This document shows positions 1 through 6,751 of a stretch of 14,749 nt of DNA, in pieces. Location of the stretch: assembly GCA_041477815.1 (NCBI GenBank), contig JBGOUV010000155.1:1-14749 (forward strand), in the 5' to 3' direction. The translations under genes and the position numbers were made by a program. The notes beneath the pieces are model-generated. The model worked only from the letters and a program-made list of their open reading frames with translations. It was not told the DNA's origin and did not search any database. How positions within the stretch are numbered: position 1 is the stretch's first letter; every line of letters begins with the position of its first letter. The DNA is from JBGOUV01 sp041477815. Its GTDB lineage: Bacteria > Acidobacteriota > Terriglobia > Bryobacterales > JACQDG01.

Positions 1-1166
1 ACCTGATCGCCACCAAAGGCGTCCGCACCACCAACGGCTCGAAGGTGACAGCCAACTGGATCCCGGACCACGAATCCACCGTCACCGCACGTCTCAACCA
101 GGCAGGCGCTATCCTCATAGGCAAGCTCAATCTCCTCGAGTTCGCGATGGGCAGCGGGCAGAAGGGGTTGTTTGGGCCGGCCCGCAACCCCTGGGATCTT
201 GCCCATTCTCCATCAGGCTCCTCGAGCGGTTCCGGCGCGGCGGTAGCCGCCGGTATGGTTCCCCTGGCGATTGGAAGCGATACCGGCGGCTCGATTCGTA
301 GTCCCGCCAAGAGTTGCGGCATTGTGGGTCTGAAGCCGACCTACGGGCGAGTCAGCCGCTTCGGCGTGACCACGCTCAGTTGGACACTCGACCACGTGGG
401 GCCGATGGCCAGAACCGTCGGCGACGTCGCGTGCATGCTCCAGGTCATGGCTGGTGCAGACCCTCGAGATCAGACTGCCGCCGCCGCCCCGGTTCCGGAT
501 TACACCAAGGCGCTCACCGGCCAGGTCAAGGGTTTGCGCCTCGGTGTCCCGACGGAGTACTTCTTCGACCACGTCCACCCCGAGACCGAGGCCGCCCTCC
601 GCCGCGCCATCTCCCTGCTGCGCGAGATGGGGGCCGTGTTGGTGGATGTCCAAGTGCGCCACGCTGCCCGTTGCGGCGCCGCCTCCTCGATCATTCTCCA
701 TTCCGAGGCCGTCACCTACCACGAGAAGAGGCTCCAGGAGCACGGCGATCTCCTCGAACCCCTCGTTCGCGAACGCCTCGAAGCCGCCACCTTCTATTCC
801 GCCGTCGACTACATCAAGGCCCTGCGCCTCCGCACGATCCTGATGGAGGAAATGCGGCGGGTCTTCCAGACCTGCGACGTCTTGATGCTTCCGGCGGGCA
901 ATGCCGCCCCCAAGCTGGACGCCGAAGTCGTCGGTACCGATGTTCCTCCCGATCCGCCGTTGCCACCGCGCCCCGACTCCTACAACATAGCCAACGTAAC
1001 CGGGATTCCCGCGCTCGTGCTGCCTTGCGGTTTCACGGCCGGCCCTCCGTCCCTCCCCCTCGGCATCCAGTTCTGCGCCAAGCCTTTCGACGAAGCCACC
1101 CTCTTCCGGATCGGCCATGCCTATCAATCGGCGACGGATTGGCATAAGCGCAGACCGCCGCTGTAG
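1..1166 (+). CDS. Amidase signature family enzyme, 5' end missing
   Basis: The reading frame is open from base 3, before any start codon, so the gene begins upstream; the GTG at 45 is an internal valine. The product belongs to the amidase signature family, which hydrolyses amides through a Ser-cisSer-Lys triad. The cis-Ser lies in SPSGSSSGSGAAVAAG (codon 219-221). The nucleophile is in GSDTGGSIRSPA (codon 291-293), 24 residues later, as in GatA. The catalytic Lys normally sits just before the first visible residues (LIATKG), so it is outside the window. The C-terminus (DWHKRRPPL) is the usual family ending. The YDGVRYG-type motif of true GatA is absent: EAVTYHEKRL stands where it would be, and no gatB or gatC is adjacent. 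I therefore call a general amidase rather than the tRNA amidotransferase subunit. No signal peptide can be judged. Substrate unknown. Confidence 0.93.
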   Translation, partial: LIATKGVRTTNGSKVTANWIPDHESTVTARLNQAGAILIGKLNLLEFAMGSGQKGLFGPARNPWDLAHSPSGSSSGSGAAVAAGMVPLAIGSDTGGSIRSPAKSCGIVGLKPTYGRVSRFGVTTLSWTLDHVGPMARTVGDVACMLQVMAGADPRDQTAAAAPVPDYTKALTGQVKGLRLGVPTEYFFDHVHPETEAALRRAISLLREMGAVLVDVQVRHAARCGAASSIILHSEAVTYHEKRLQEHGDLLEPLVRERLEAATFYSAVDYIKALRLRTILMEEMRRVFQTCDVLMLPAGNAAPKLDAEVVGTDVPPDPPLPPRPDSYNIANVTGIPALVLPCGFTAGPPSLPLGIQFCAKPFDEATLFRIGHAYQSATDWHKRRPPL

Positions 1167-1254
1167 AAGAGAAGCTGTTAGCTATTAGCCGTTAGCAATC
1201 CGGCAATCCTGGTTGCTGACAGCTAAGAGCTACCGGCTAACAGCTTCTTTTCTA
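1164..1254. terminator. Long heptamer-built inverted repeat between convergent genes, likely bidirectional terminator
   Basis: Outer arms 1164-1182 and 1236-1254 match at 18 of 19 positions in inverted orientation. The left arm contains the amidase stop codon (TAG, 1164-1166) and the right arm contains the dehydrogenase stop codon (1254-1252 on the minus strand). Inside, both arms continue as tandem heptamers. The left reads GCTGTTA, GCTATTA, GCCGTTA. The right, read on the minus strand, is GCTGTTA, GCCGGTA, GCTCTTA, GCTGTCA. The arm reads TTCTTTTC on its right-hand end, a short pyrimidine run that could help rightward termination. The role as a shared terminator is inference; it could also be a dispersed repeat element. 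Confidence 0.6.
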
Positions 1255-2217
1255 GTACCCCGCCTGCTTGTCGGTCACGTTGAGCAGCGGCTGGCCTACT
1301 AGAAAACGCTGCACGTTGTCCACGACCAAGTCGGCTACCCGTCGATCCGACGCAGCCGTTTTGTCCGCGCAGTGAGGGGAAAGGATGACGTTCGGCAGGG
1401 TATAGAGCTCGCTTTCCGGTGGCAGCGGCTCGGTCTCGAATACGTCCAGGCCGGCGCCGCGAATCGAGCGCTGCCGCAGTGCCTGAATCAGCGCGGGCTC
1501 GCACACGGTGGCGCCCCGCCCGATGTTGACAAAAGTCGCCGTGGGCTTCATGGCTCGAAAGCTGCCTGCGTCGAAGAGCCCGCGTGTTGCGGCTGTCAAG
1601 GGGAGTGTGTTTACGACGTGATCCGCCTGGGCGAGCAGAGTACTCAGGCCGGACGGAGGCAGCAACTCGTCGATCGCAGCCCGTTCCTCCGGCCAGCCCG
1701 GGCGGCGTTTCACCGCCACCACCCTCATGCCCATCGCCTTGGCCATCCGAGCGACGGCAAGGCCGCTGGCGCCCAGTCCGACGATGCCGATGGTTTGCCC
1801 CCCGATCTCATCCACAGGATAGATATCCCAGCGGCGCTCCAGCCGGTGGCGCTCCATTACCGGAAAGGCTTTGGCGAAGTAGAGGACGCAAAACACGACG
1901 AACTCCGCCAGAGGCTGGGCGTAGGCGCCGCGAGAATTGGTCAGCGGTATGGAGCTCTGCCGCAGCGCGGGAAACAGAACGTCTTCGACCCCGGTAGAGG
2001 AACTATGGACCCACTGGAGCTTGCGGGCGTTCTCCCAGTTCTTCTCGAGCCACGGGCCCACATGATCGGCCAGCACGACTACCTCGGCTGCGGGCAGCAA
2101 CGAGTCCGCTTCGGGCGCCGTCGCGGCCAGCTCCAGACTTGTGATCTCGCGGAGCGATTCTATCGCGTCAGCCCATGCCTCGGGCGGGACCCCCAAGACT
2201 ACGAGGCGAGGCCGCAC
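1252..2217 (-). CDS. D-2-hydroxyacid dehydrogenase (NAD-dependent, PGDH/GyaR-like)
   Basis: This 321-residue cytoplasmic enzyme should reversibly oxidise a D-2-hydroxyacid to the 2-oxoacid with NAD(P). The Rossmann motif GIVGLGASG gives GxGxxG at residues 147-152. The family triad is visible as Arg234 (NIGRG), Glu263 (DVFETEP) and His282 (SPHCA). NTLPLTAATRGLF at 203-215 is also typical of the family. I chose the GTG at 2217, which gives the usual start VRPRLVVLG. It lies one base after the stop of the DUF2911 gene (2221-2219), which suggests translational coupling. A longer frame reaches 2295, but its extra residues are low-complexity Arg/Pro/Ser text inside the DUF2911 gene. The substrate cannot be told from sequence; glyoxylate/hydroxypyruvate reductase-like use is one possibility. 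The gene ends inside the shared inverted repeat. Confidence 0.9.
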   Translation of the reverse strand: MRPRLVVLGVPPEAWADAIESLREITSLELAATAPEADSLLPAAEVVVLADHVGPWLEKNWENARKLQWVHSSSTGVEDVLFPALRQSSIPLTNSRGAYAQPLAEFVVFCVLYFAKAFPVMERHRLERRWDIYPVDEIGGQTIGIVGLGASGLAVARMAKAMGMRVVAVKRRPGWPEERAAIDELLPPSGLSTLLAQADHVVNTLPLTAATRGLFDAGSFRAMKPTATFVNIGRGATVCEPALIQALRQRSIRGAGLDVFETEPLPPESELYTLPNVILSPHCADKTAASDRRVADLVVDNVQRFLVGQPLLNVTDKQAGY

Positions 2218-2218
2218 C

Positions 2219-2764
2219 CTATCCGACCGTGAACGGGATGGTCGCGCTCGTCGTTCCCCACTCGACGCGCAGGGTCCCGCCGGCGGCGGTGTCATCCACC
2301 GAGATGGTGAGATCCTCCACGGGGGCCGCCGTCTTTCCGGCCTTCATGGGAGCGCGTCCGATTTCCAGGGAGGCGTTATAAGGGATGCCCCACTGGCCGG
2401 GCTTTCCCAGCTTACCGACGATCAGTTCCCATGCCGGGCCGGGCTGCGTGTTCAGCGTGTAGGTTCCGGCAGGGAGGCTCAGAGCTCCGAACTTCAGGGG
2501 TTTGTCCGTGGTCAGGACAGTCGCCTCGTCGGCGCCAGTGCGCCAGGGCCTGCCGGCGGGCATCACCTGCGACTCCGGGCGGCCTTTCAGATGCGGCCGG
2601 CCGTACTCGATCGTAAGGTGGGCACCGTCGATGGTCCACTCGGATCGAACGTGCGGGCTGCCCCCCTTTCCGGGGTGGATGGGGGTGGTTTTCTGGGCGG
2701 CCAGCGTGGCCGTCCATAGGATAGCCGTGATGGCCGCAGACATCGGCAGAGAGCGTCGTCGCAT
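2219..2764 (-). CDS. Secreted DUF2911 family protein
   Basis: The 181-residue product starts with MRRRSLPMSAAITAILWTAT..., a basic n-region followed by a hydrophobic stretch ending near TLAAQ, so it is probably exported. The body shows the DUF2911 pattern: YGRPHLKGR, WRTGADEATVLTTD, then LPAGTYTLNT, which fit a compact beta-rich domain. The biochemical function of DUF2911 is not known to me. ATG at 2764 is preceded by GAGGAGGATCC, a strong Shine-Dalgarno. A TATACT box lies 25 bases upstream, so the gene probably has its own promoter even though the TPR regulator lies upstream on the same strand 168 bases away. The downstream dehydrogenase is likely cotranscribed. No metal or active-site assignment can be made from sequence alone. 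Confidence 0.88.
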   Translation of the reverse strand: MRRRSLPMSAAITAILWTATLAAQKTTPIHPGKGGSPHVRSEWTIDGAHLTIEYGRPHLKGRPESQVMPAGRPWRTGADEATVLTTDKPLKFGALSLPAGTYTLNTQPGPAWELIVGKLGKPGQWGIPYNASLEIGRAPMKAGKTAAPVEDLTISVDDTAAGGTLRVEWGTTSATIPFTVG

Positions 2765-2789
2765 GGATCCTCCTCGGTGTGAATCCCAC

Positions 2790-2795
2790 AGTATA
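2790..2795 (-). promoter_or_regulatory. Candidate -10 box (TATACT) for DUF2911-dehydrogenase operon
   Basis: TATACT is read on the minus strand, five of six matching TATAAT. Transcription would start near 2783 and leave a leader of about 20 bases carrying the GGAGGA ribosome binding site. The -35 region (about GGCTTC at 17 spacing) is poor. The remainder of the 2765-2932 gap contains nothing else I can support. Confidence 0.35.
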
Positions 2796-2932
2796 CGCCA
2801 ACTGTCTTGCTCGAAGCCTCATCGGGCGCGTAGGTGGTGGGTCTCGTTTGAAGCTGACCTGCTACCTGTGCCAAGGCCCTTTCGGTGGGGGAACCGTGCC
2901 AATGCCGGGCTGGCCCCGCCACTCGCGTACGG

Positions 2933-4486
2933 TCAAGCAAGGCCCATCTTCGCAAGCAGCGCCCGGAAGCGCGGGTCGTCGCGGATGGCGTCGTAGATGG
3001 GCATCGACGGCATATGGGTGACGGCCGGATCCCGCGCGTCAATCGCTTTCTCCAGCCATTCGAACACCCGCTCATCCCCGATGCCCAGATAGGCCCAGGC
3101 CATGCCCAGCGGAGGAATCGGAGTGGTGGCGGCGATGTCCCGCACTTGAGCGAAACACTGTCGGGCCTCGCCGGTGCGGCCCAGCAATCCATAGACGGCG
3201 CACATTCCGGCCACGACCCCGGGCGCCCCATAAATGCCGGCAGCGAGCCGGCCCTGGGCAATGGCCTCCTCCGCTTCTCCCTGGAAAAGGAGCGCGGTGC
3301 ACAGCATCCAGTGGGGCCACCAGAGCGCCGGAGCAAGCTCCACCGCGGCGCGGCACTCCTGGACGGCGCTGTCGTACTCGCGCGCCACGGTCAGCGTCAA
3401 CCCGAGGTACAAATGCATGAGGGGAGAGAGCGGGTCCAAGGCGACCGCGTGCCGTAGAGTCTCCACCGCCTCGGCAGTTCGAAGCTTCGGAACCAGAAAA
3501 TACCAGGCGTGGCGCGCGAGAACTGTGCTCGAGCCCGGCAGGAGTTCGAGCGCCCGCTCGAAGGCGCGTTCGGCGCAAGCCCAGTCGTATTCCAGAACGC
3601 TTTCGAGCGTTCCGAGAAGGGCGTGCGCCTCGCCCAGCCGGTCATCCAACGACAGCGCTTTCAGAACGGCTTGCTTCGCCCGCCTGGCTTCCGTCGCCGG
3701 CAGCAGCAGGTACTGCGCGGCCTCGAAGAGCAATTCGGCGATGGCCACATAGGGCGCAGGGAAACGCGGGTCGCGAGCGATGGCCGCCTCGAAGCACGCT
3801 CTCGCGCCGGCGATCGCTTCCGGCGTATACCGCACTCCCAGGCACCGCCCCTTGAGCCAGAGGCTGTAGGCTTCCAGGTCCTCCGTCCTGCGCTCGACCA
3901 GAGGAGCCGGCGTAAGCCGGACTTTGAGTGCGAGGGCGATGGAGCGTGCCAGTTCATCTTGAATCGCGAAGATGTCGCCGAGCTCGCGCTCGTAGGACTC
4001 GCTCCAGAGATGGTTGCCATCCTCCGCGCTGACAAGCTGCGCTGAAATACGCACGCGATTGTTTTGTCTGCGGACGCTTCCTTCCAGCAGCGCCGCCGCG
4101 CCGAGCCGTGCGCCGATCTCGCGTACGTCCTGGTCCTTGGAACGAAACGCGAAGGAGGAAGTGCGCGCGGTCACCCGGAGCCCGGGAATACGGGTGAGCG
4201 CGTTGATGATCTCGTCGGCGAGGCCATCGCCGAAATACTCGCTCTCTTTGTCCGCGGTGAGATTCACGAAAGGCAGTACCGCAACGGACTCGGGCTCCCG
4301 CCGTTCCGCCGGACTTGTCCGCAGCCAGGCGTCCAGCTCGGACTTGAGCGCGTAGACGCGGGGCTTGTCACCGCCCGGCAACCGGCGCACGGGGAGGTGG
4401 CGCTCGCCTTCCCACCGCTGCGCCGTCCGGACATCGCGGCCCAAGTATGTCGCGATTTCCTTCCAGGAGTCCAAACGTTCGCCCAT
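2933..4486 (-). CDS. HTH - FlgO/TolB-N-like - TPR one-component regulator
   Basis: The protein has 517 residues from the chosen ATG. Residues 7-55 (SWKEIATYLGRDVRTAQRWE..HLPVRR, then VYALKSELDAWL) form a MerR/excisionase-type winged helix-turn-helix. Residues about 68-195 (VAVLPFVNLTADKESEYFGDGL, LLEGSVRR, GNHLWSESYERELGDIFAIQDE) are the FlgO/TolB-N-like domain often called an adenylate-cyclase-associated region. Residues about 205-517 contain TPR-like helical pairs such as AEAVETLRHAVALDPLSPLMHLYLGLT. Proteins of this layout are abundant in Acidobacteria and are thought to be regulators; the ligand is unknown. No transmembrane segment is seen between the HTH and FlgO regions, so it looks cytoplasmic. 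The start at 4486 was preferred over 4519 because GAAGGTG lies just before it and the shorter protein begins exactly at the HTH. It is divergent from a small secreted protein gene. Confidence 0.85.
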   Translation of the reverse strand: MGERLDSWKEIATYLGRDVRTAQRWEGERHLPVRRLPGGDKPRVYALKSELDAWLRTSPAERREPESVAVLPFVNLTADKESEYFGDGLADEIINALTRIPGLRVTARTSSFAFRSKDQDVREIGARLGAAALLEGSVRRQNNRVRISAQLVSAEDGNHLWSESYERELGDIFAIQDELARSIALALKVRLTPAPLVERRTEDLEAYSLWLKGRCLGVRYTPEAIAGARACFEAAIARDPRFPAPYVAIAELLFEAAQYLLLPATEARRAKQAVLKALSLDDRLGEAHALLGTLESVLEYDWACAERAFERALELLPGSSTVLARHAWYFLVPKLRTAEAVETLRHAVALDPLSPLMHLYLGLTLTVAREYDSAVQECRAAVELAPALWWPHWMLCTALLFQGEAEEAIAQGRLAAGIYGAPGVVAGMCAVYGLLGRTGEARQCFAQVRDIAATTPIPPLGMAWAYLGIGDERVFEWLEKAIDARDPAVTHMPSMPIYDAIRDDPRFRALLAKMGLA

Positions 4487-4572
4487 GCAGCACCTTCGCG
4501 TCGAAACCGAGCATAGCAAACGCGGTAGAACGCGGCAATACGTGTCAACCGCGGCTGTCGCGTGCCGCCATC

Positions 4573-4601
4573 TTGTTGCAGTGGGCCGGCGGCCCTAGAC
4601 T
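4573..4601 (+). promoter_or_regulatory. Candidate promoter for the small secreted protein
   Basis: TTGTTG (4573-4578) and TAGACT (4596-4601) are separated by 17 bases. The predicted start near 4608 gives a short leader with GGAGGT at 4613. On the opposite strand a consensus -35 TTGACA (4548-4543) faces the regulator gene, but I see no good -10 at the right spacing. The rest of the 4487-4622 divergent spacer shows nothing further. Confidence 0.3.
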
Positions 4602-4622
4602 CAACTGCGAACGGAGGTCGTT

Positions 4623-5093
4623 ATGAAGCGATTCATCTTACTGATCCTGGCCCTGTCGGCAGTGGCGGCGGCGCAACCGAGCTGCAGCCTGGATTCGATT
4701 CGCGGAACATATGCTGTGTCGTACATCGGGTGGGTAACGATTACCCAGCCGGGAGCGCCGCCGGTGACAACACCAGGCACCATTCTCGGCGTAGTCGCCA
4801 TCAGCCTTGACGGCCAGCTCAGTGGCGGCGGTGCAGTGTCCGGCTTCGGGCCGGTCACGGACTATGACATTTCCGGCACCATCGAGATCAAGCCCGACTG
4901 CACCGGCACAATGCGCCTGAAGTCAAAGCCCAAGAGCGGTGGGCCGGTCGGAACCGAGATCGATCGGTTCGTCTTCAACCCCAATGAAAAGACGGTCCTC
5001 GCCACCATCGTGGACTTGGGCCCTGGCGTCTACCCGGCTGTGCTCGGGACCTGGAAAAGGATCCCCGCGGCGCTGAACGCCGGGACCTGGTAA
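4623..5093 (+). CDS. Small secreted beta-rich protein with two cysteines, function unknown
   Basis: The product has 156 residues. MKRFILLILALSAVAAAQ is a clear Sec signal peptide with cleavage expected near residue 18. The mature part has only two cysteines, Cys21 (PSCSLDS) and Cys93 (KPDCTGTM), which could form a disulfide in the periplasm. The motifs IRGTYAVSY, LSGGGAVSGF and ISGTIEIKPDCTGTM resemble the repeating beta-strand and Gly pattern of small secreted barrel proteins common in Acidobacteria, in which a DCTGT motif recurs. I do not recognise a named family and give no function. The start is well supported by GGAGGTCGTT before ATG. It is the only gene of its transcription unit, divergent from the TPR regulator, which might control it, and it is followed by a strong hairpin. 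Confidence 0.82.
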   Translation: MKRFILLILALSAVAAAQPSCSLDSIRGTYAVSYIGWVTITQPGAPPVTTPGTILGVVAISLDGQLSGGGAVSGFGPVTDYDISGTIEIKPDCTGTMRLKSKPKSGGPVGTEIDRFVFNPNEKTVLATIVDLGPGVYPAVLGTWKRIPAALNAGTW

Positions 5094-5103
5094 CACCGAC
5101 GGG

Positions 5104-5133
5104 GCGTGGTCCGGCAGACTTGCCGGACCACGC
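5104..5133 (+). terminator. Perfect 13-bp hairpin after the small secreted protein gene
   Basis: GCGTGGTCCGGCA (5104-5116) and TGCCGGACCACGC (5121-5133) form a perfect 13-bp stem with a four-base loop GACT, starting 11 bases after the stop codon. No T-run follows, so it is either a weak intrinsic terminator or an mRNA 3' stabilising structure. Confidence 0.6.
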
Positions 5134-5139
5134 TGCTTG

Positions 5140-5174
5140 ATCCATTTGTGGACTTTGCTAACCAGCAAATGGAT
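5140..5174. repeat. Second inverted repeat in the convergent spacer
   Basis: ATCCATTTG (5140-5148) pairs with CAAATGGAT (5166-5174). A nested alternative stem TTTGCT/AGCAAA with loop AACC is also possible. It lies just before the end of the SelA-like gene (5202) and may act as the 3' structure of that minus-strand operon. There is no clear U-tract. Confidence 0.4.
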
Positions 5175-5201
5175 GGGCCGGCTTCCACCAGGGATTGCTA
5201 G

Positions 5202-6746
5202 CTAGACGATCTTCCGCCCCACCCACGGGACGGACCCGTCTTCCCAGCCGAGGGCTACCGTCCCTTCCATCCGGTCGCCACGGACGGCGCCGGTGAAGAC
5301 GTAATGGAACGCCATGCCCTGGTGGCGGCCGTGCGAGCGGATCTCCACCCGATCGCCGTCGATCTTCCCGGTTAGAGTCCCCTCTGGAACAACCGGACTG
5401 TTGTAGACGCCGCCCAGTTCGCTGCCGTTGTGGTCGAGGTAGAGACGCCAGGTGGTCGAGCTGGCGAGGAAGGTGATGTCGATCTCCCAGCGGCCGGTGA
5501 GGTTCGTGAGGGGCGGCTTGCTCGCCGGCTTCGGCCGGGGGCCGGGGGCGTTTCGGAACTCCTCGTACAGCCGCTCGGCGACGATCTGATATTCGCCCGG
5601 ATACATCGCCGCCGGGCGCAGCACAAAACTGTGCCCTTCGCCTTCGGCATGCGTCATGATGCGCGGCTGGCCCGCCAGCAGGCGTTGGCCCAACTCCCAG
5701 TTCTCCAGGCCGATCTGGTTCGGATCCCATTCGATGTGGAGCGTGGGGTAGTAACTCTTCTCTTTGGGAAGGAGCATCCGGGTGGTGACGCCGGGGACTT
5801 TGCCGATGCGGGCCTGGATGTATTCGAACCAGCCCAGCCACTCGCGGTCTTCGGCTTCGCGGCGGCGGGTGGAAAACAGCGCTTCGACGGCGACCGCCAG
5901 GCCGACGATTTCCTCCTTGCTGACCTTGATGGAACGGCCGAAGGTAATATGCGGCGAGCTGACCTGCCAGGCGGCGCGCACGAGATTTTTTCGACCGAGC
6001 AGAATACCCGACGTCTGCGGGCCGCGCAGGATCTTGCCGCCGCTGTAGGCGACCAGGTCGACGCCGGCGGCGAGATAGGGATTGGGCTTCAGGGGCAGGT
6101 CCGCGGCGGCGTCGATGAGCACGGGCACGCCGTGTTTGTGACAGGTGTCGGTGTACTGTCGCAACGTGAAGTTGTTCCCGCCGCCGAGCAGGTTGGCCTG
6201 ACCATGAGCGAGCGCCGTTCGCGGGCCGAGCGCCCGTTCGAGGTCCGCCAGGGTGTCGACCTCAATCATCTTGACGCCTACGGCGCGTACGGCATGGTCG
6301 TAATAGCTGCGCGACCACTTCGGTACGACGCATTCGTCCTTCATCCCCGCGGTATCGGGGAGCTTTTGCATCTTTTCGGGGTCGCCGCCGGCGACGCAGG
6401 CGGCCGCGCCACAGGTGACCGCGCCCGCCGCGCCGGAGCTGACCATGGCCGCCTCACCCCCGAGCAGCTCCGCCAGGCGCGGCCCGACCTGGGCCATCAG
6501 CTCATCGATGTTGACGTGGTAATGGCTGGCCTGCTCGACGGCGGCGATCACCTCGGGCAACTGGCGCGAGCCGCCATTGATGGTGTAGGTGGAGGTGCAG
6601 TTAATAAACGGCTCGACTCCGAAACGCCGGTAGACGTCCGGTCCCGAGCCGCGCGCGGGCAGCGTGACCGCCGCCGACGCGCGCCCGCCCAGCAGGCCGG
6701 CGAGGCGGGCGAACACCCCCACGTGGAACAGCGAACGGCGGTTCAT
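5202..6746 (-). CDS. Tat-exported SelA-like PLP enzyme with C-terminal beta-barrel domain
   Basis: The 514-residue product begins MNRRSLFHVGVF...GGRASA, a twin-arginine signal peptide with an AxA-type cleavage site near residue 25. Residues about 38-400 are a fold-type I PLP domain of the SelA/DgaE-like group (FGVEPFINCTSTYTINGGS, AMVSSGAAGAVTCGAAACVAG). The PLP-binding Asp is 212 (VLIDAAADLP) and the Schiff-base Lys is 238 (YSGGKILRGPQTSGILLGR). A Pro-rich linker (400-413) leads to a domain of about 100 residues (LTGRWEIDITF, GSELGGVYNS, GTLTGKIDGDRVEI, MEGTVALG) that looks like a small lipocalin/streptavidin-like barrel. Selenocysteine synthesis is unlikely for a periplasmic protein; a lyase, racemase or transferase acting on an amino-acid-type substrate is more plausible. 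ATG 6746 was chosen over the GTG at 6755 because it starts the RR signal directly. It follows the class V gene by five bases. Confidence 0.87.
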   Translation of the reverse strand: MNRRSLFHVGVFARLAGLLGGRASAAVTLPARGSGPDVYRRFGVEPFINCTSTYTINGGSRQLPEVIAAVEQASHYHVNIDELMAQVGPRLAELLGGEAAMVSSGAAGAVTCGAAACVAGGDPEKMQKLPDTAGMKDECVVPKWSRSYYDHAVRAVGVKMIEVDTLADLERALGPRTALAHGQANLLGGGNNFTLRQYTDTCHKHGVPVLIDAAADLPLKPNPYLAAGVDLVAYSGGKILRGPQTSGILLGRKNLVRAAWQVSSPHITFGRSIKVSKEEIVGLAVAVEALFSTRRREAEDREWLGWFEYIQARIGKVPGVTTRMLLPKEKSYYPTLHIEWDPNQIGLENWELGQRLLAGQPRIMTHAEGEGHSFVLRPAAMYPGEYQIVAERLYEEFRNAPGPRPKPASKPPLTNLTGRWEIDITFLASSTTWRLYLDHNGSELGGVYNSPVVPEGTLTGKIDGDRVEIRSHGRHQGMAFHYVFTGAVRGDRMEGTVALGWEDGSVPWVGRKIV

Positions 6747-6751
6747 GGCCT

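Noticed and set aside
213..1145. 310-codon minus-strand frame opposite the amidase
   Set aside because: It is antisense to a gene with a clear amidase signature; its translation is Gly/Arg/His-rich and has no motif.
1..1166. Calling the amidase gatA
   Set aside because: The YDGVRYG-like region typical of GatA is not present and gatB/gatC are not adjacent in the window.
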